11,326 nt of DNA, from contig JABDIW010000031.1 of assembly GCA_013003515.1 (NCBI GenBank), positions 1 to 11,326 on the forward strand, written 5' to 3'. The notes beneath the pieces were generated by a model. That model did not search any database. It saw only the letters and a list, made by a program, of their open reading frames with translations, and was not told where the DNA came from. Positions 1-6,857 of this stretch are shown here, in pieces (positions within the stretch are counted from its first letter, which is position 1; every line of letters starts with the position of its first letter). The translations under genes and the position numbers were made by a program. The DNA is from Acidimicrobiia bacterium (GTDB lineage Bacteria > Actinomycetota > Acidimicrobiia > Spongiisociales > UBA5794).

Positions 1-1
1 G

Positions 2-568
2 GACATCCTGGGTCTGGAGCCCCCCGCCCAGCTGACCTCGGTGACGGCGCGGATCTTCGCCAACTCGACGTCCGACTTCGATTTCGTGCGGTTCATCGAC
101 AAGGGCTCCGAAGACGGGATCGTCGTCGGTCAGCCCGTCGTTTCGGACCAGGGGTTGGTGGGACGAGTGACCCTGGTCGACTCCGACAGCGCTCGCGTCG
201 CCCTCATCCGTGATCCGACGATCTCCGTGGCGGTGAGGGTCGAGCGAACCGGTGAGACCGGGTGGGTCGACGGGCAGGGGAGCGGACCGTTGAAGCTGAG
301 GATGCCTGGGGAACGGCTCCCTGTGTTCGAGGGCGATCGGTTGGTGACCACGGGCTCGTCCTCCCCCCCCGACATCGTCGTGGCGTCGATCAGCGAAGAC
401 GCCGAGTCGGGCGTCAACTTCGGGCTCGTCGCCGACGCCGATCCGGCTAACGAGTTCTCGCGTCTCCGGTTCGTCAGCGTCCTCATCGGGTGGGATCCCC
501 TGACCATCACCGAGGGTGACCTGGTCGGCGAGACACCTCCGGAGGGCATTCCCGAGGGGGACCTGTGA
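2..568 (+). CDS. mreC: Rod shape-determining protein MreC, C-terminal part (5' end outside window)
   Basis: This is the C-terminal part of MreC, the extracytoplasmic scaffold that links MreB filaments to PBP2 and RodA during cell elongation. The frame is open from base 2, before the first possible internal start (GTG at 41), so the gene enters from upstream. Visible hallmarks of the MreC beta-barrel core are IDKGSEDGI followed by GLVGRV, then the segment around LIRDPTISVAVRV, a GxGxG-like turn (GQGSG), and GDRLVTTGSSSPPDI. The N-terminal membrane anchor and coiled coil would lie upstream and cannot be seen. The TGA at 566-568 overlaps the mreD ATG. Position in front of mreD-mrdA-rodA supports the call, and mreB would be expected upstream. 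A run of eight C bases (363-370) lies in frame and does not break the gene. Confidence 0.95.
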   Translation, partial: DILGLEPPAQLTSVTARIFANSTSDFDFVRFIDKGSEDGIVVGQPVVSDQGLVGRVTLVDSDSARVALIRDPTISVAVRVERTGETGWVDGQGSGPLKLRMPGERLPVFEGDRLVTTGSSSPPDIVVASISEDAESGVNFGLVADADPANEFSRLRFVSVLIGWDPLTITEGDLVGETPPEGIPEGDL

Positions 569-1074
569 TGGGACGTCGGGTTGCCATCTCCCTCGGCTTT
601 GTGGCCATCGCAGTGATCCTCCAGGCCAACCTGTTCGGACCGGGCCGCATCCAGCCGTTCGGAGCGTCTCCTGCACTGGTCATGTTGAGCGTGATAGCCG
701 TCACCCGGTATCTCGACGAGGAGCCCGCCCTCCTGATCGGGTTCACGGGCGGCCTGCTCCAGGATCTTCTCGGGAGCCAGCCGCTGGGTCTGTGGGCCCT
801 GGTGCTGACGGTCGTCGCCTATGCGACGGTGGCGACGCGTGATCGGGTGGAAGGCCTGCCGCTCGTGGCCGGCGGTGTCGCATTGCTCACGATCGGTGCC
901 ATGGTGTTGTTCGTGGTGCTCGCAACGCTCTTCGCCCAGGACACGCTGCAGGACCAGGCACTGGCCATCAAGGTCATCTTGCCTGCCGTGTACAACGTGG
1001 CCATTGCCGGCGCGGTGCTGCCCCTGGCAACGAAGCTGCTCAGACAGCCTGGCGAGCCAGGGTGGGCGATATGA
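568..1074 (+). CDS. mreD: Rod shape-determining membrane protein MreD
   Basis: MreD is a small integral membrane protein of the elongation (Rod) complex that works with MreC to regulate PBP2-RodA. The 168-residue product is almost entirely hydrophobic, with about five predicted membrane segments, and matches the usual MreD length. It carries the family's one recognisable motif, GFTGGLLQDLLGSQPLGL, around residues 58-75. I chose the ATG at 568, which overlaps the mreC stop as TGATG; a GTG one codon earlier (565) is possible. A G-rich ribosome binding site (GAGGGGG, 554-560) sits seven bases before the ATG. MreD is poorly conserved, so the call rests on the motif, topology and position between mreC and mrdA. 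The stop at 1072-1074 overlaps the next start as ATGA. Confidence 0.93.
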   Translation: MGRRVAISLGFVAIAVILQANLFGPGRIQPFGASPALVMLSVIAVTRYLDEEPALLIGFTGGLLQDLLGSQPLGLWALVLTVVAYATVATRDRVEGLPLVAGGVALLTIGAMVLFVVLATLFAQDTLQDQALAIKVILPAVYNVAIAGAVLPLATKLLRQPGEPGWAI

Positions 1075-3065
1075 CCCCGGGTGTACGTCTCGCTGCCCTC
1101 GGTATCGTGTTCTCGGCGCTCTTCGTCATCCTTGGTCTGCGGTTGTGGACCTTGCAGCTCACTGATGTCGACGGGTTTCGGGACCAGGCAGCCAGGCAGC
1201 AGATCGACATCGACCAGACCCCGGCACCCCGAGGCGACATCGTCGACCGCAACGGCGTCGTTCTGGCCGGCACCCGCCCCTCACTCACGCTCATCGTCGA
1301 TCGGCAGCTCGTCACGGTCGAGGAGGAGCGAGTGTTGACGCAGAGCCTCTCGGCATTCCTGGGGGTGCCCAGCCAGGACCTCCTCGACCGATTCGAGGAG
1401 GAGGGATCAGCGTCGCGGTTCGACCTGAAGCACGACCTCACCGAGGACGAAGCGGTGTTCCTCGTAGAGCATCGAAACGAGTTCCCGGGGGTGATCGTCG
1501 AGTCGGTCCCGGTGCGGACCTATCCGCTCGGTGACGTGGCGGCGCAGGTGGTCGGCTACATCGGGCTGCCCACTGCCGACGACCTCCAGCGGGAGGGTGT
1601 GCAGGCAGTCGATCGGATCGGCCGTAACGGAGTCGAACTGGAGTACGACGATCAGCTCCGGGGAGTGCCCGGCACCATCAAGTACCAGGTCGACGCCAAG
1701 CGCCATGTCATCGGGCTGCTCGGTGAGGAGGCTCCGATTCCCGGATCGACGATCCAGCTCACTCTGGACAGCGATCTGCAGTCATTCGTCGAGCGGTCTC
1801 TTTCCGAGGGGTTGGTCCTTGCCCGAGCAGACTCGCCGTCCGGCCGCGACTGCGTACCAAGCCCGGAGGATCCGACATGCCCGGTGCGAGCGGTGGCCGT
1901 TGTCCAGAACGTCAAGGACGGGTCGGTTCTGGCGATGGCGTCGGTTCCCGGATACGACCCGGCGATCTTCGTCGACGGTCTGTCGGAAGACGAGTGGGCA
2001 GCGCTCAGCTCCGGCTCGGTGCTGACCAACTTCGCTATCCAGGGAAGGTATGCGCCGGCGTCCACGTTCAAGTCCGTTGCCTACGTGATGGCCCTCGAAG
2101 AGACGGTCTTCCCCAGGAACCTCTCCCTCACCTCCGAAGATGCGGTCGCCTACCACACCGACGGGGAAGACGACTACGAATGCGACGGCCGTCTCGAGTT
2201 CTTCAACCGTGAGGGCAGCCCCCAGTTCTACACAGACTGGAAGCCGGAGGGTCATGGCCCCATCGACATCCACGACGCACTCCACCAGTCGTGTGACCTG
2301 TACTTCTGGGAGCTGGCACTCCACGTCTGGCAGCAGTCCGGGACCCGAGGGGACTCTTTCGACGAGGACATGCTTCAGCAGTGGGCTCGAGAATTCGGGT
2401 TTGGGAGCAGTTCCGGCATCGACCTCCCCAACGAGTTCCGGGGCTTGATCGGAGATCGGGAATGGTTCACGGCACAGCAGAACGCTGCCACCGGACGGGT
2501 CCGGGCCGAGGGCCCTTGGTCCGGTGGCGACCTGTTGAACATGGTGATCGGCCAGGGCGAGGTGGCCGTGACGCCTCTGCAATTGGCGAACGCCTACTCG
2601 GCGATGCTCAACGGTGGCACCGTGTGGCGCCCGCGCGTCGTCGATGCAGTGATCGACGCCAACGGCGACGTGATCCAGGAGATCTTCCCCGAGGCTCTCA
2701 ACTCGGTCGACCTCGATCCCAGGACGGTGGCCGCACTCCGCGCTGACATGCGCCTCGTCGTCAACTCCGGTGCTGGTACCGCCCGCACGGCATTCGTCGA
2801 GTTCGGTGACAACCTCAACAGTGTCGGGGGGAAGACGGGGACGGCGGAGATCATCAAGTCGAGTGACCCCGACAAGGTCGTGGATACGGCATGGTTCGTC
2901 GGCGCAACACCGATGGATGATCCCGAGTACGTCGTCACCGTGGTGATCGAGCGCGGAGGATCGGGCGGCCGCATCGCCGCGCCGGTTGCCCGTCAGATCC
3001 TCCAGTACCTCGTGAACGGGCCAGACGCGGTCACGCCGCTCGCCCCCGGAGCGGCTTCGGACTGA
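1071..3065 (+). CDS. mrdA: Penicillin-binding protein 2 (class B transpeptidase of the elongasome)
   Basis: This is the D,D-transpeptidase that cross-links new lateral-wall peptidoglycan and partners with the SEDS polymerase RodA. The 664-residue protein has a short cytoplasmic start, one membrane anchor (about residues 7-25), a PBP dimerisation/pedestal region containing PRGDIVDRNG, and a C-terminal transpeptidase domain. Catalytic motifs are complete: S331-T-F-K334 (nucleophile Ser331), S407-C-D409 in place of SxN (SxD is common in PBP2), and K588-T-G590 followed by TAE. Only four cysteines were found (261, 270, 371, 408), all extracytoplasmic; 261 and 270 bracket a short Pro/Asp-rich loop. 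I chose ATG 1071, overlapping the mreD stop by four bases, with GGTGGG just upstream; GTG 1062 would add three residues. It is an elongation PBP2 rather than division FtsI because of the mreCD-rodA context. Confidence 0.96.
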   Translation: MTPGVRLAALGIVFSALFVILGLRLWTLQLTDVDGFRDQAARQQIDIDQTPAPRGDIVDRNGVVLAGTRPSLTLIVDRQLVTVEEERVLTQSLSAFLGVPSQDLLDRFEEEGSASRFDLKHDLTEDEAVFLVEHRNEFPGVIVESVPVRTYPLGDVAAQVVGYIGLPTADDLQREGVQAVDRIGRNGVELEYDDQLRGVPGTIKYQVDAKRHVIGLLGEEAPIPGSTIQLTLDSDLQSFVERSLSEGLVLARADSPSGRDCVPSPEDPTCPVRAVAVVQNVKDGSVLAMASVPGYDPAIFVDGLSEDEWAALSSGSVLTNFAIQGRYAPASTFKSVAYVMALEETVFPRNLSLTSEDAVAYHTDGEDDYECDGRLEFFNREGSPQFYTDWKPEGHGPIDIHDALHQSCDLYFWELALHVWQQSGTRGDSFDEDMLQQWAREFGFGSSSGIDLPNEFRGLIGDREWFTAQQNAATGRVRAEGPWSGGDLLNMVIGQGEVAVTPLQLANAYSAMLNGGTVWRPRVVDAVIDANGDVIQEIFPEALNSVDLDPRTVAALRADMRLVVNSGAGTARTAFVEFGDNLNSVGGKTGTAEIIKSSDPDKVVDTAWFVGATPMDDPEYVVTVVIERGGSGGRIAAPVARQILQYLVNGPDAVTPLAPGAASD

Positions 3066-4237
3066 TGGCCACCTACGCCCGCTCCGCTCCGGTTCCTCTG
3101 GCAGCCCGCCGCGAGGAGGCGCTGCGTCCCGATATCTTCCTGATCGTGCCGATGCTGGTGCTGATGGGGCTCGGCGTCGTCATGGTCTACTCGGCATCCG
3201 CCCCCCGCCTCGAGGCACAGGGGATCGACCCCGCGTTCGAGCTGAAGCGGCAGATCCTGTTCGTCGTACTCGGCGTGATCGTGTTCCTCGCTGCTTCCAT
3301 GGTCGGCCCGCGGATGCTCCATCAGCTGGCACCGATCGCCTACGTCGGGACGCTGTTGCTCCTTGTCGCCGTCGAGTTCGTCGGTGCCATCAGGAACCGG
3401 TCGCAGCGATGGCTCGACCTCGGGGTCTTCCAGTTGCAGCCCTCGGAGTTGGCGAAGATCGCCGTCATCCTGGGCCTGGCCGCCCTTCTGGCCCAGGCAG
3501 TGGACAAACTGTCCTGGTTGTTCGTCATCCGCGCCGTCGTTCTCGTCGGAATCCCGGCGACGATGGTGTTCCTCCAGCCCGATCTGGGGACGATGCTGGT
3601 CTTCGGGTTCCTCGGGCTCATCATGCTGTACGCCGCCGGGGCGAGCTGGCGCCAGATCGCCGCTCTCACACTCATCACCGTCTTCGCAACGGCTGCACTC
3701 TTTCAGTTCGAGGTCATCCAGAACTATCAGCTCGAGCGGATCACGGCATTCCTCGACCCCGAGGCCGATGCCGCCGCCGCCGGGTACAACGTCTTGCAGT
3801 CGCGGATCGCCATCGGGGCCGGCGGCATGTTCGGGACCGGGCTCTTCGAAGGCACCCAGACCAATCTGACCTTCGTTCCGGAGCAGTCGACCGACTTCAT
3901 TTTCACGGCCGTCGGAGAACAGCTCGGCTTCATCGGCGGTGCGCTGGTGCTCGTGCTCTTCGCAGTCATTGTGTGGCGGTTGCTGATGACGGCGGCGCTC
4001 GCGCAGGAGCCGTTCCAGCGGCTGGTTGCCGTCGGGGTGGCAGCCGTCATCGTGTTCCACGTGTTCGTCAATGTCGGGATGACACTCCAGATCATGCCTG
4101 TCACCGGTCTGCCGCTGCCCTTCGTCTCGCACGGTGGCACGGCCATGATCGCCATGGCTGCCGGGCTCGGCATCACCCATGGCATCTACATGCGGCGGTC
4201 TCCGCTGCCAGGCCAGGGCTCACCCCGGTCTGACTAA
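3065..4237 (+). CDS. rodA: RodA, SEDS-family peptidoglycan glycosyltransferase
   Basis: RodA polymerises lipid II into glycan strands in the cytoplasmic membrane, paired with PBP2. The 390-residue product is polytopic (about ten membrane segments) and has the SEDS/FtsW-RodA-SpoVE signatures: QRWLDLG, QPSELAK (residues 125-131), FLQPDLGT, and FVPEQSTDFIF. Asp277 in the last motif corresponds to the essential catalytic aspartate of E. coli RodA. The C-terminal TGLPLPFVSHGG motif (from about residue 347) is present, with His where Tyr is more usual. The ATG overlaps the mrdA TGA by one base (TGATG) and no good ribosome binding site is visible, suggesting translational coupling to mrdA. FtsW is the alternative family member, but direct linkage to mrdA and mreCD favours RodA. 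Its TAA stop lies inside the predicted tdk -10 element. Confidence 0.95.
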   Translation: MATYARSAPVPLAARREEALRPDIFLIVPMLVLMGLGVVMVYSASAPRLEAQGIDPAFELKRQILFVVLGVIVFLAASMVGPRMLHQLAPIAYVGTLLLLVAVEFVGAIRNRSQRWLDLGVFQLQPSELAKIAVILGLAALLAQAVDKLSWLFVIRAVVLVGIPATMVFLQPDLGTMLVFGFLGLIMLYAAGASWRQIAALTLITVFATAALFQFEVIQNYQLERITAFLDPEADAAAAGYNVLQSRIAIGAGGMFGTGLFEGTQTNLTFVPEQSTDFIFTAVGEQLGFIGGALVLVLFAVIVWRLLMTAALAQEPFQRLVAVGVAAVIVFHVFVNVGMTLQIMPVTGLPLPFVSHGGTAMIAMAAGLGITHGIYMRRSPLPGQGSPRSD

Positions 4238-4240
4238 CCT
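4235..4240 (+). promoter_or_regulatory. Predicted -10 element of a leaderless tdk promoter
   Basis: The hexamer TAACCT fits the actinobacterial -10 consensus TANNNT. Seven bases separate it from the ATG at 4248, so transcription would begin at or next to the A of the start codon, giving an mRNA with no 5' leader. No ribosome binding site precedes this ATG, consistent with leaderless translation. The first three bases are also the rodA stop codon. I see no clear TTGACA-like -35. Confidence 0.6.
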
Positions 4241-4247
4241 GCCTCAA

Positions 4248-4850
4248 ATGCATCGACGGGCGGATCAGGGCTGGATCGAGGTCATCTGTGGCCCGATGTT
4301 CTCCGGCAAGAGCGAGGAACTGATACGCCGACTGGTGCGATTCCAGATCGCGAGGGTGCCCACCCAGGCGTTCAAGCCGGCCGTCGACACGAGATATGCG
4401 GTTGGCGAGTTCGTCTCTCACAGCCGCCTCACTCTGACGGCTGAGCCGGTCACCAACTCCGACGAGCTGCTTCGAGCCGTCGAGGACCGCACCGTCGTCG
4501 TCGGCATCGACGAAGCCCAGTTCTTCGACGACGGGCTACTGGACGTCGCCACGCTCCTGGCCAACGCAGGGAAGCGAGTGATCGTCGCCGGCCTCGACCT
4601 CGACTACCTGGGTCGCCCGTTCGAGCCGATCCCAACCTTGATGACGCGTGCCGAATACATCATGAAGACTCTCGCCGTCTGTCATCGCTGCGGCGGTCCG
4701 GGCATGCACACGCAGCGGGTGGTCGAATCGGACGAGCTGGTGCTGCTGGGTGCCACCGGCGCCTACGAGGCCCGGTGTCGCCGCTGCTACGACCCGAGTG
4801 AGGCCGTGCAGCCACCGCTCGACCTCGGCGAAACCGTCGCCACGGCCTGA
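4248..4850 (+). CDS. tdk: Thymidine kinase (TK1-like, type II)
   Basis: This enzyme phosphorylates thymidine (and deoxyuridine) with ATP to dTMP in pyrimidine salvage, in the cytoplasm. The 200-residue product has the P-loop GPMFSGKS (residues 15-22), the DEAQFF motif with likely catalytic base Glu89, and the expected four zinc-binding cysteines: C145-x-x-C148 and C177-x-x-C180. The lasso sequence GATGAYEARC that contacts the nucleoside is intact. I chose ATG 4248, which gives the usual TK1 N-terminus just before the P-loop strand; an in-frame ATG at 4179 lies deep inside rodA. It follows rodA closely, but its own leaderless promoter suggests independent expression. It has no functional link to wall synthesis or to the RNase block downstream. 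Mycobacteria are known to lack this gene, so its distribution in the phylum is patchy. Confidence 0.96.
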   Translation: MHRRADQGWIEVICGPMFSGKSEELIRRLVRFQIARVPTQAFKPAVDTRYAVGEFVSHSRLTLTAEPVTNSDELLRAVEDRTVVVGIDEAQFFDDGLLDVATLLANAGKRVIVAGLDLDYLGRPFEPIPTLMTRAEYIMKTLAVCHRCGGPGMHTQRVVESDELVLLGATGAYEARCRRCYDPSEAVQPPLDLGETVATA

Positions 4851-4865
4851 CCCGGCTTCAGGTCG
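4843..4865 (+). terminator. Possible hairpin terminator without U-tract after tdk
   Basis: Bases 4843-4850 (which include the tdk TGA) can pair with 4858-4865, giving an eight base-pair stem with one G-U pair and a seven-base loop. No T-run follows. Such hairpins have been proposed as terminators in high-GC actinobacteria, but short stems also arise by chance at this base composition. Confidence 0.3.
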
Positions 4866-4923
4866 GCTGCAAGACGGCCGATGACATCCTTGGCACCGGT
4901 CCTTCTGAGTGCCGTCCAGGGTT

Positions 4924-4932
4924 TGCTAACCT
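4924..4932 (+). promoter_or_regulatory. Predicted extended -10 promoter of the RNase E/G gene
   Basis: TGCTAACCT combines an extended -10 (TGN) with a TANNNT hexamer identical to the predicted tdk -10. It lies in the only large non-coding gap of the window, oriented toward the RNase gene. Transcription would start near 4938-4941. No good -35 is visible at the expected spacing, which is typical for extended -10 promoters. Confidence 0.5.
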
Positions 4933-4938
4933 CGGGCG

Positions 4939-5213
4939 CGAAGGGACCACGACCCGCAGTACGCGTCGCTCAGTCGAACACGATTGGCGGCGCCCGGGTA
5001 CCGGACACCGGTCACCGCACCGACTTCCGCCCCTGCCGCTCAGGCTGGTTCCACGCAAGCTCTCCGGGGTGTATTCGATGAATCGACTGCTGACGATCCT
5101 CACGGCTCTCGTCGCTGTCGCGTCGGTCACCCCGTCGACGCCGTCCTTGTCTTCGCGGCGGCGTCACTTCGCACGATCGCGCCAGCCACAGGTTGGCCAG
5201 AAAGAGGATTTCA
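4939..5213 (+). promoter_or_regulatory. Long 5' leader of the RNase E/G mRNA (no gene seen)
   Basis: If the promoter at 4924-4932 is used, about 275 bases of untranslated leader precede the RNase start. I see no convincing gene, tRNA or known riboswitch here. Two GC-rich hairpins can be drawn: 4997-5004 with 5008-5016 (three-base loop, one bulged C), and a six-pair stem, 5120-5125 with 5136-5141. E. coli rne has a long leader through which RNase E controls its own mRNA level. Whether this leader does the same is inference from length and position only. Confidence 0.4.
5204..5208 (+). promoter_or_regulatory. Ribosome binding site deciding the RNase E/G start
   Basis: GAGGA lies five bases before the ATG at 5214. 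This favours that ATG over the upstream in-frame TTG at 5193, which has no comparable site. Confidence 0.75.
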
Positions 5214-6791
5214 ATGTCGATCTTCCGTCGGAAGAAGCCGCAGGTGGTCCGGCGGGGCCAAAAAGCCCCCGCCCAGGCCACGGCCGCTCCCAAGAAGGAG
5301 GCCCCCAAGAAGGGGTCTCGATCTAAGTCCGGTCAGCAACAGAACCGGGCTCGCTCCAACCAGAACCGCCGTTCCGGCGGTCAGAGTTCCCGCTCCAACC
5401 GCGGTGGCGGGGGTTCATCCCGCCGTCAGCCGCAGCAGCAGCGTTCCCAACAGAGCCGCTCACGCGGTGCCCGCAGGCGTCCGAGTCATCTCGAGGTCGT
5501 CGCACCACCCGAGACCGCACGCAAGCAGATGCTGGTGCGGACCCTTCCCCACCAGACACAGATCGTGATTCTCGAGGGCCCTGTCCTCGTCGAGCACTAC
5601 GTGGCCCGCAAGGACAGCAAGTCCCTCGTCGGCAACATCTACCTGGGGAAGGTGCGCAATGTTCTGCCCGGCATGGAGGCGGCGTTTGTCGACTTCGGTG
5701 TCGGCAAGAACGGCGTGCTCTACGCCGGCGACGTCAACTACGACGCCGAGGGCATGTCCGGCAAGTCCAAGCGGATCGAGGCGGCGCTCAAGCCCGGTGA
5801 CGCAGTCCTCGTACAGGTGGTGAAAGATGCCATGGGCCACAAGGGCGCCCGTCTCACGAACAACGTGAGCCTCGCCGGCCGCTACCTCGTGCTCACGGCA
5901 GATCCCGATGTCCGCGGCATCTCGCGCCGTCTCGAGGATGAGGAGCGGCGCCGTTTGCGCACCATCGTCAACGAGGTCCGCCCCAAGGACAAGGGAGTCA
6001 TCGTCCGCACTGCTGCCGAGGGGGCGTCCGAGGAAGACATCGCCGCCGACATCAGCCGTCTCGCCGACGTGTGGCAGGACATCGAGAAGCTCGAGGCCAA
6101 TGCCAATGCACCAGAGGTTCTGTATGAGGAACCGCCTCTTGTGATCCGGGTCATCCGTGAGCACTTCACAAACGACTTCCGTCGCCTGCTCATCGACGAC
6201 AAGGAAACCCATCGCGAGGTCACCGACTACCTCGAGGGCACCGAGCCGGATCTCGCCGCCAAGGTGCAGGTCTACAAGGACGACATGCCGGTGTTCGAGC
6301 GGTTCCATATCGAGGATCAGCTCCGCAAGGCCCTCGACCGCAAGGTGTGGCTCCCCTCGGGCGGGCACATCGTCATCGATCGCACCGAGGCCCTGACAGT
6401 CATCGACGTCAACACCGGCAAGTTCGTCGGCCACAGCAACCTCGAAGAGACGGTGTACCAGAACAACCTCGAGTCCGCCGAGGAGATCGCCAGGCAACTC
6501 CGATTGCGTGACATCGGCGGCATCATCGTCATCGACTTCATCGACATGGAGAACGAGGGCAACCAGGCCAAGGTCCTCCATCGGCTTCGCGAGCATCTGG
6601 CCAAGGACAAGACCAGGACTCAGGTGTTCGAGGTCTCCAGCCTCGGTCTCGTGGAGATGACCCGCAAGAACGTGTCGGCCGGGCTGCTCGAGACCTTTTC
6701 CCAGGTTTGTGAGAAGTGCAACGGCAGGGGAGTCCTCCTCTACGAGGAGGCCGCCACCGAAGGCAAGCCGATCCCTGCACCTGCCGGCTGA
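5214..6791 (+). CDS. rne: Ribonuclease E/G family endoribonuclease
   Basis: This is a single-strand-specific endoribonuclease acting in mRNA decay and rRNA/tRNA maturation. The 525-residue protein opens with a disordered, strongly basic tail (about residues 1-95) rich in Arg, Lys, Gln, Ser and Gly; I count one acidic residue (Glu29) before Glu94. An S1 RNA-binding domain follows (about 138-225, including NIYLGKVRNVLPGMEAAF), then the catalytic region. Asp398 (IDVNTGKF) and Asp441 (IDFIDM) match the magnesium-binding aspartates of E. coli RNase E (303 and 346), with the same spacing of 43. The zinc-link motif C499-EK-C502 is present. The protein ends about 23 residues later, so there is no C-terminal degradosome scaffold. 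By length it could equally be named rng. It heads the rplU-rpmA-obg cluster, a known pairing. Confidence 0.95.
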   Translation: MSIFRRKKPQVVRRGQKAPAQATAAPKKEAPKKGSRSKSGQQQNRARSNQNRRSGGQSSRSNRGGGGSSRRQPQQQRSQQSRSRGARRRPSHLEVVAPPETARKQMLVRTLPHQTQIVILEGPVLVEHYVARKDSKSLVGNIYLGKVRNVLPGMEAAFVDFGVGKNGVLYAGDVNYDAEGMSGKSKRIEAALKPGDAVLVQVVKDAMGHKGARLTNNVSLAGRYLVLTADPDVRGISRRLEDEERRRLRTIVNEVRPKDKGVIVRTAAEGASEEDIAADISRLADVWQDIEKLEANANAPEVLYEEPPLVIRVIREHFTNDFRRLLIDDKETHREVTDYLEGTEPDLAAKVQVYKDDMPVFERFHIEDQLRKALDRKVWLPSGGHIVIDRTEALTVIDVNTGKFVGHSNLEETVYQNNLESAEEIARQLRLRDIGGIIVIDFIDMENEGNQAKVLHRLREHLAKDKTRTQVFEVSSLGLVEMTRKNVSAGLLETFSQVCEKCNGRGVLLYEEAATEGKPIPAPAG

Positions 6792-6822
6792 GATCGCCTT
6801 TTCCCGATTCGGTCATACCGGC

Positions 6823-6828
6823 TACACT
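6823..6828 (+). promoter_or_regulatory. Predicted -10 element of the rplU-rpmA promoter
   Basis: TACACT fits TANNNT and lies in the 66-base gap between the RNase gene and rplU. Transcription would begin near 6835, leaving a leader of about 23 bases that contains the rplU ribosome binding site. No obvious -35 is seen. This would allow ribosomal protein synthesis independent of the RNase leader. Confidence 0.5.
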
Positions 6829-6842
6829 CACGGCCCTTCTTC

Positions 6843-6848
6843 GGAGGA
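6843..6848 (+). promoter_or_regulatory. Strong ribosome binding site of rplU
   Basis: GGAGGA sits nine bases before the ATG at 6858. It is among the best Shine-Dalgarno matches in the window, as expected for an abundant ribosomal protein. Confidence 0.8.
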
Positions 6849-6857
6849 ATCCCACAC

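Noticed and set aside
363..370. Run of eight C bases in mreC as a possible phase-variation site
   Set aside because: The run encodes Pro codons in a GC-rich genome, the frame is intact, and mreC is not a typical phase-variable gene. One short tract is weak evidence.
2993..4180. A 395-codon open frame on the - strand opposite rodA
   Set aside because: It is the antisense shadow of a hydrophobic high-GC gene: the product is a His/Asp/Glu-rich string with no domain, and rodA on the + strand is unmistakable.
4179..4247. Upstream extension of tdk to the in-frame ATG at 4179
   Set aside because: It would overlap rodA by 59 bases and add 23 residues with no match to the TK1 N-terminus; ATG 4248 has a fitting -10 element.
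4892..4914. Small inverted repeat (GGCAC / GTGCC) upstream of the RNase promoter
   Set aside because: A five-pair stem with a loop of over ten bases and no T-run is expected by chance at this base composition, and it also overlaps the likely -35 region.
5078..5326. A small frame in the RNase leader whose start (MNRLLTILTALVAV) resembles a signal peptide
   Set aside because: There is no ribosome binding site, the frame runs 113 bases into the RNase gene, and the rest of the product is featureless. A leader peptide is possible but unsupported.
5460..6596. A 378-codon open frame on the - strand opposite the RNase gene
   Set aside because: The frame lies wholly inside a confidently identified RNase E/G gene, shows no family motif, and is explained by GC-rich codon structure.
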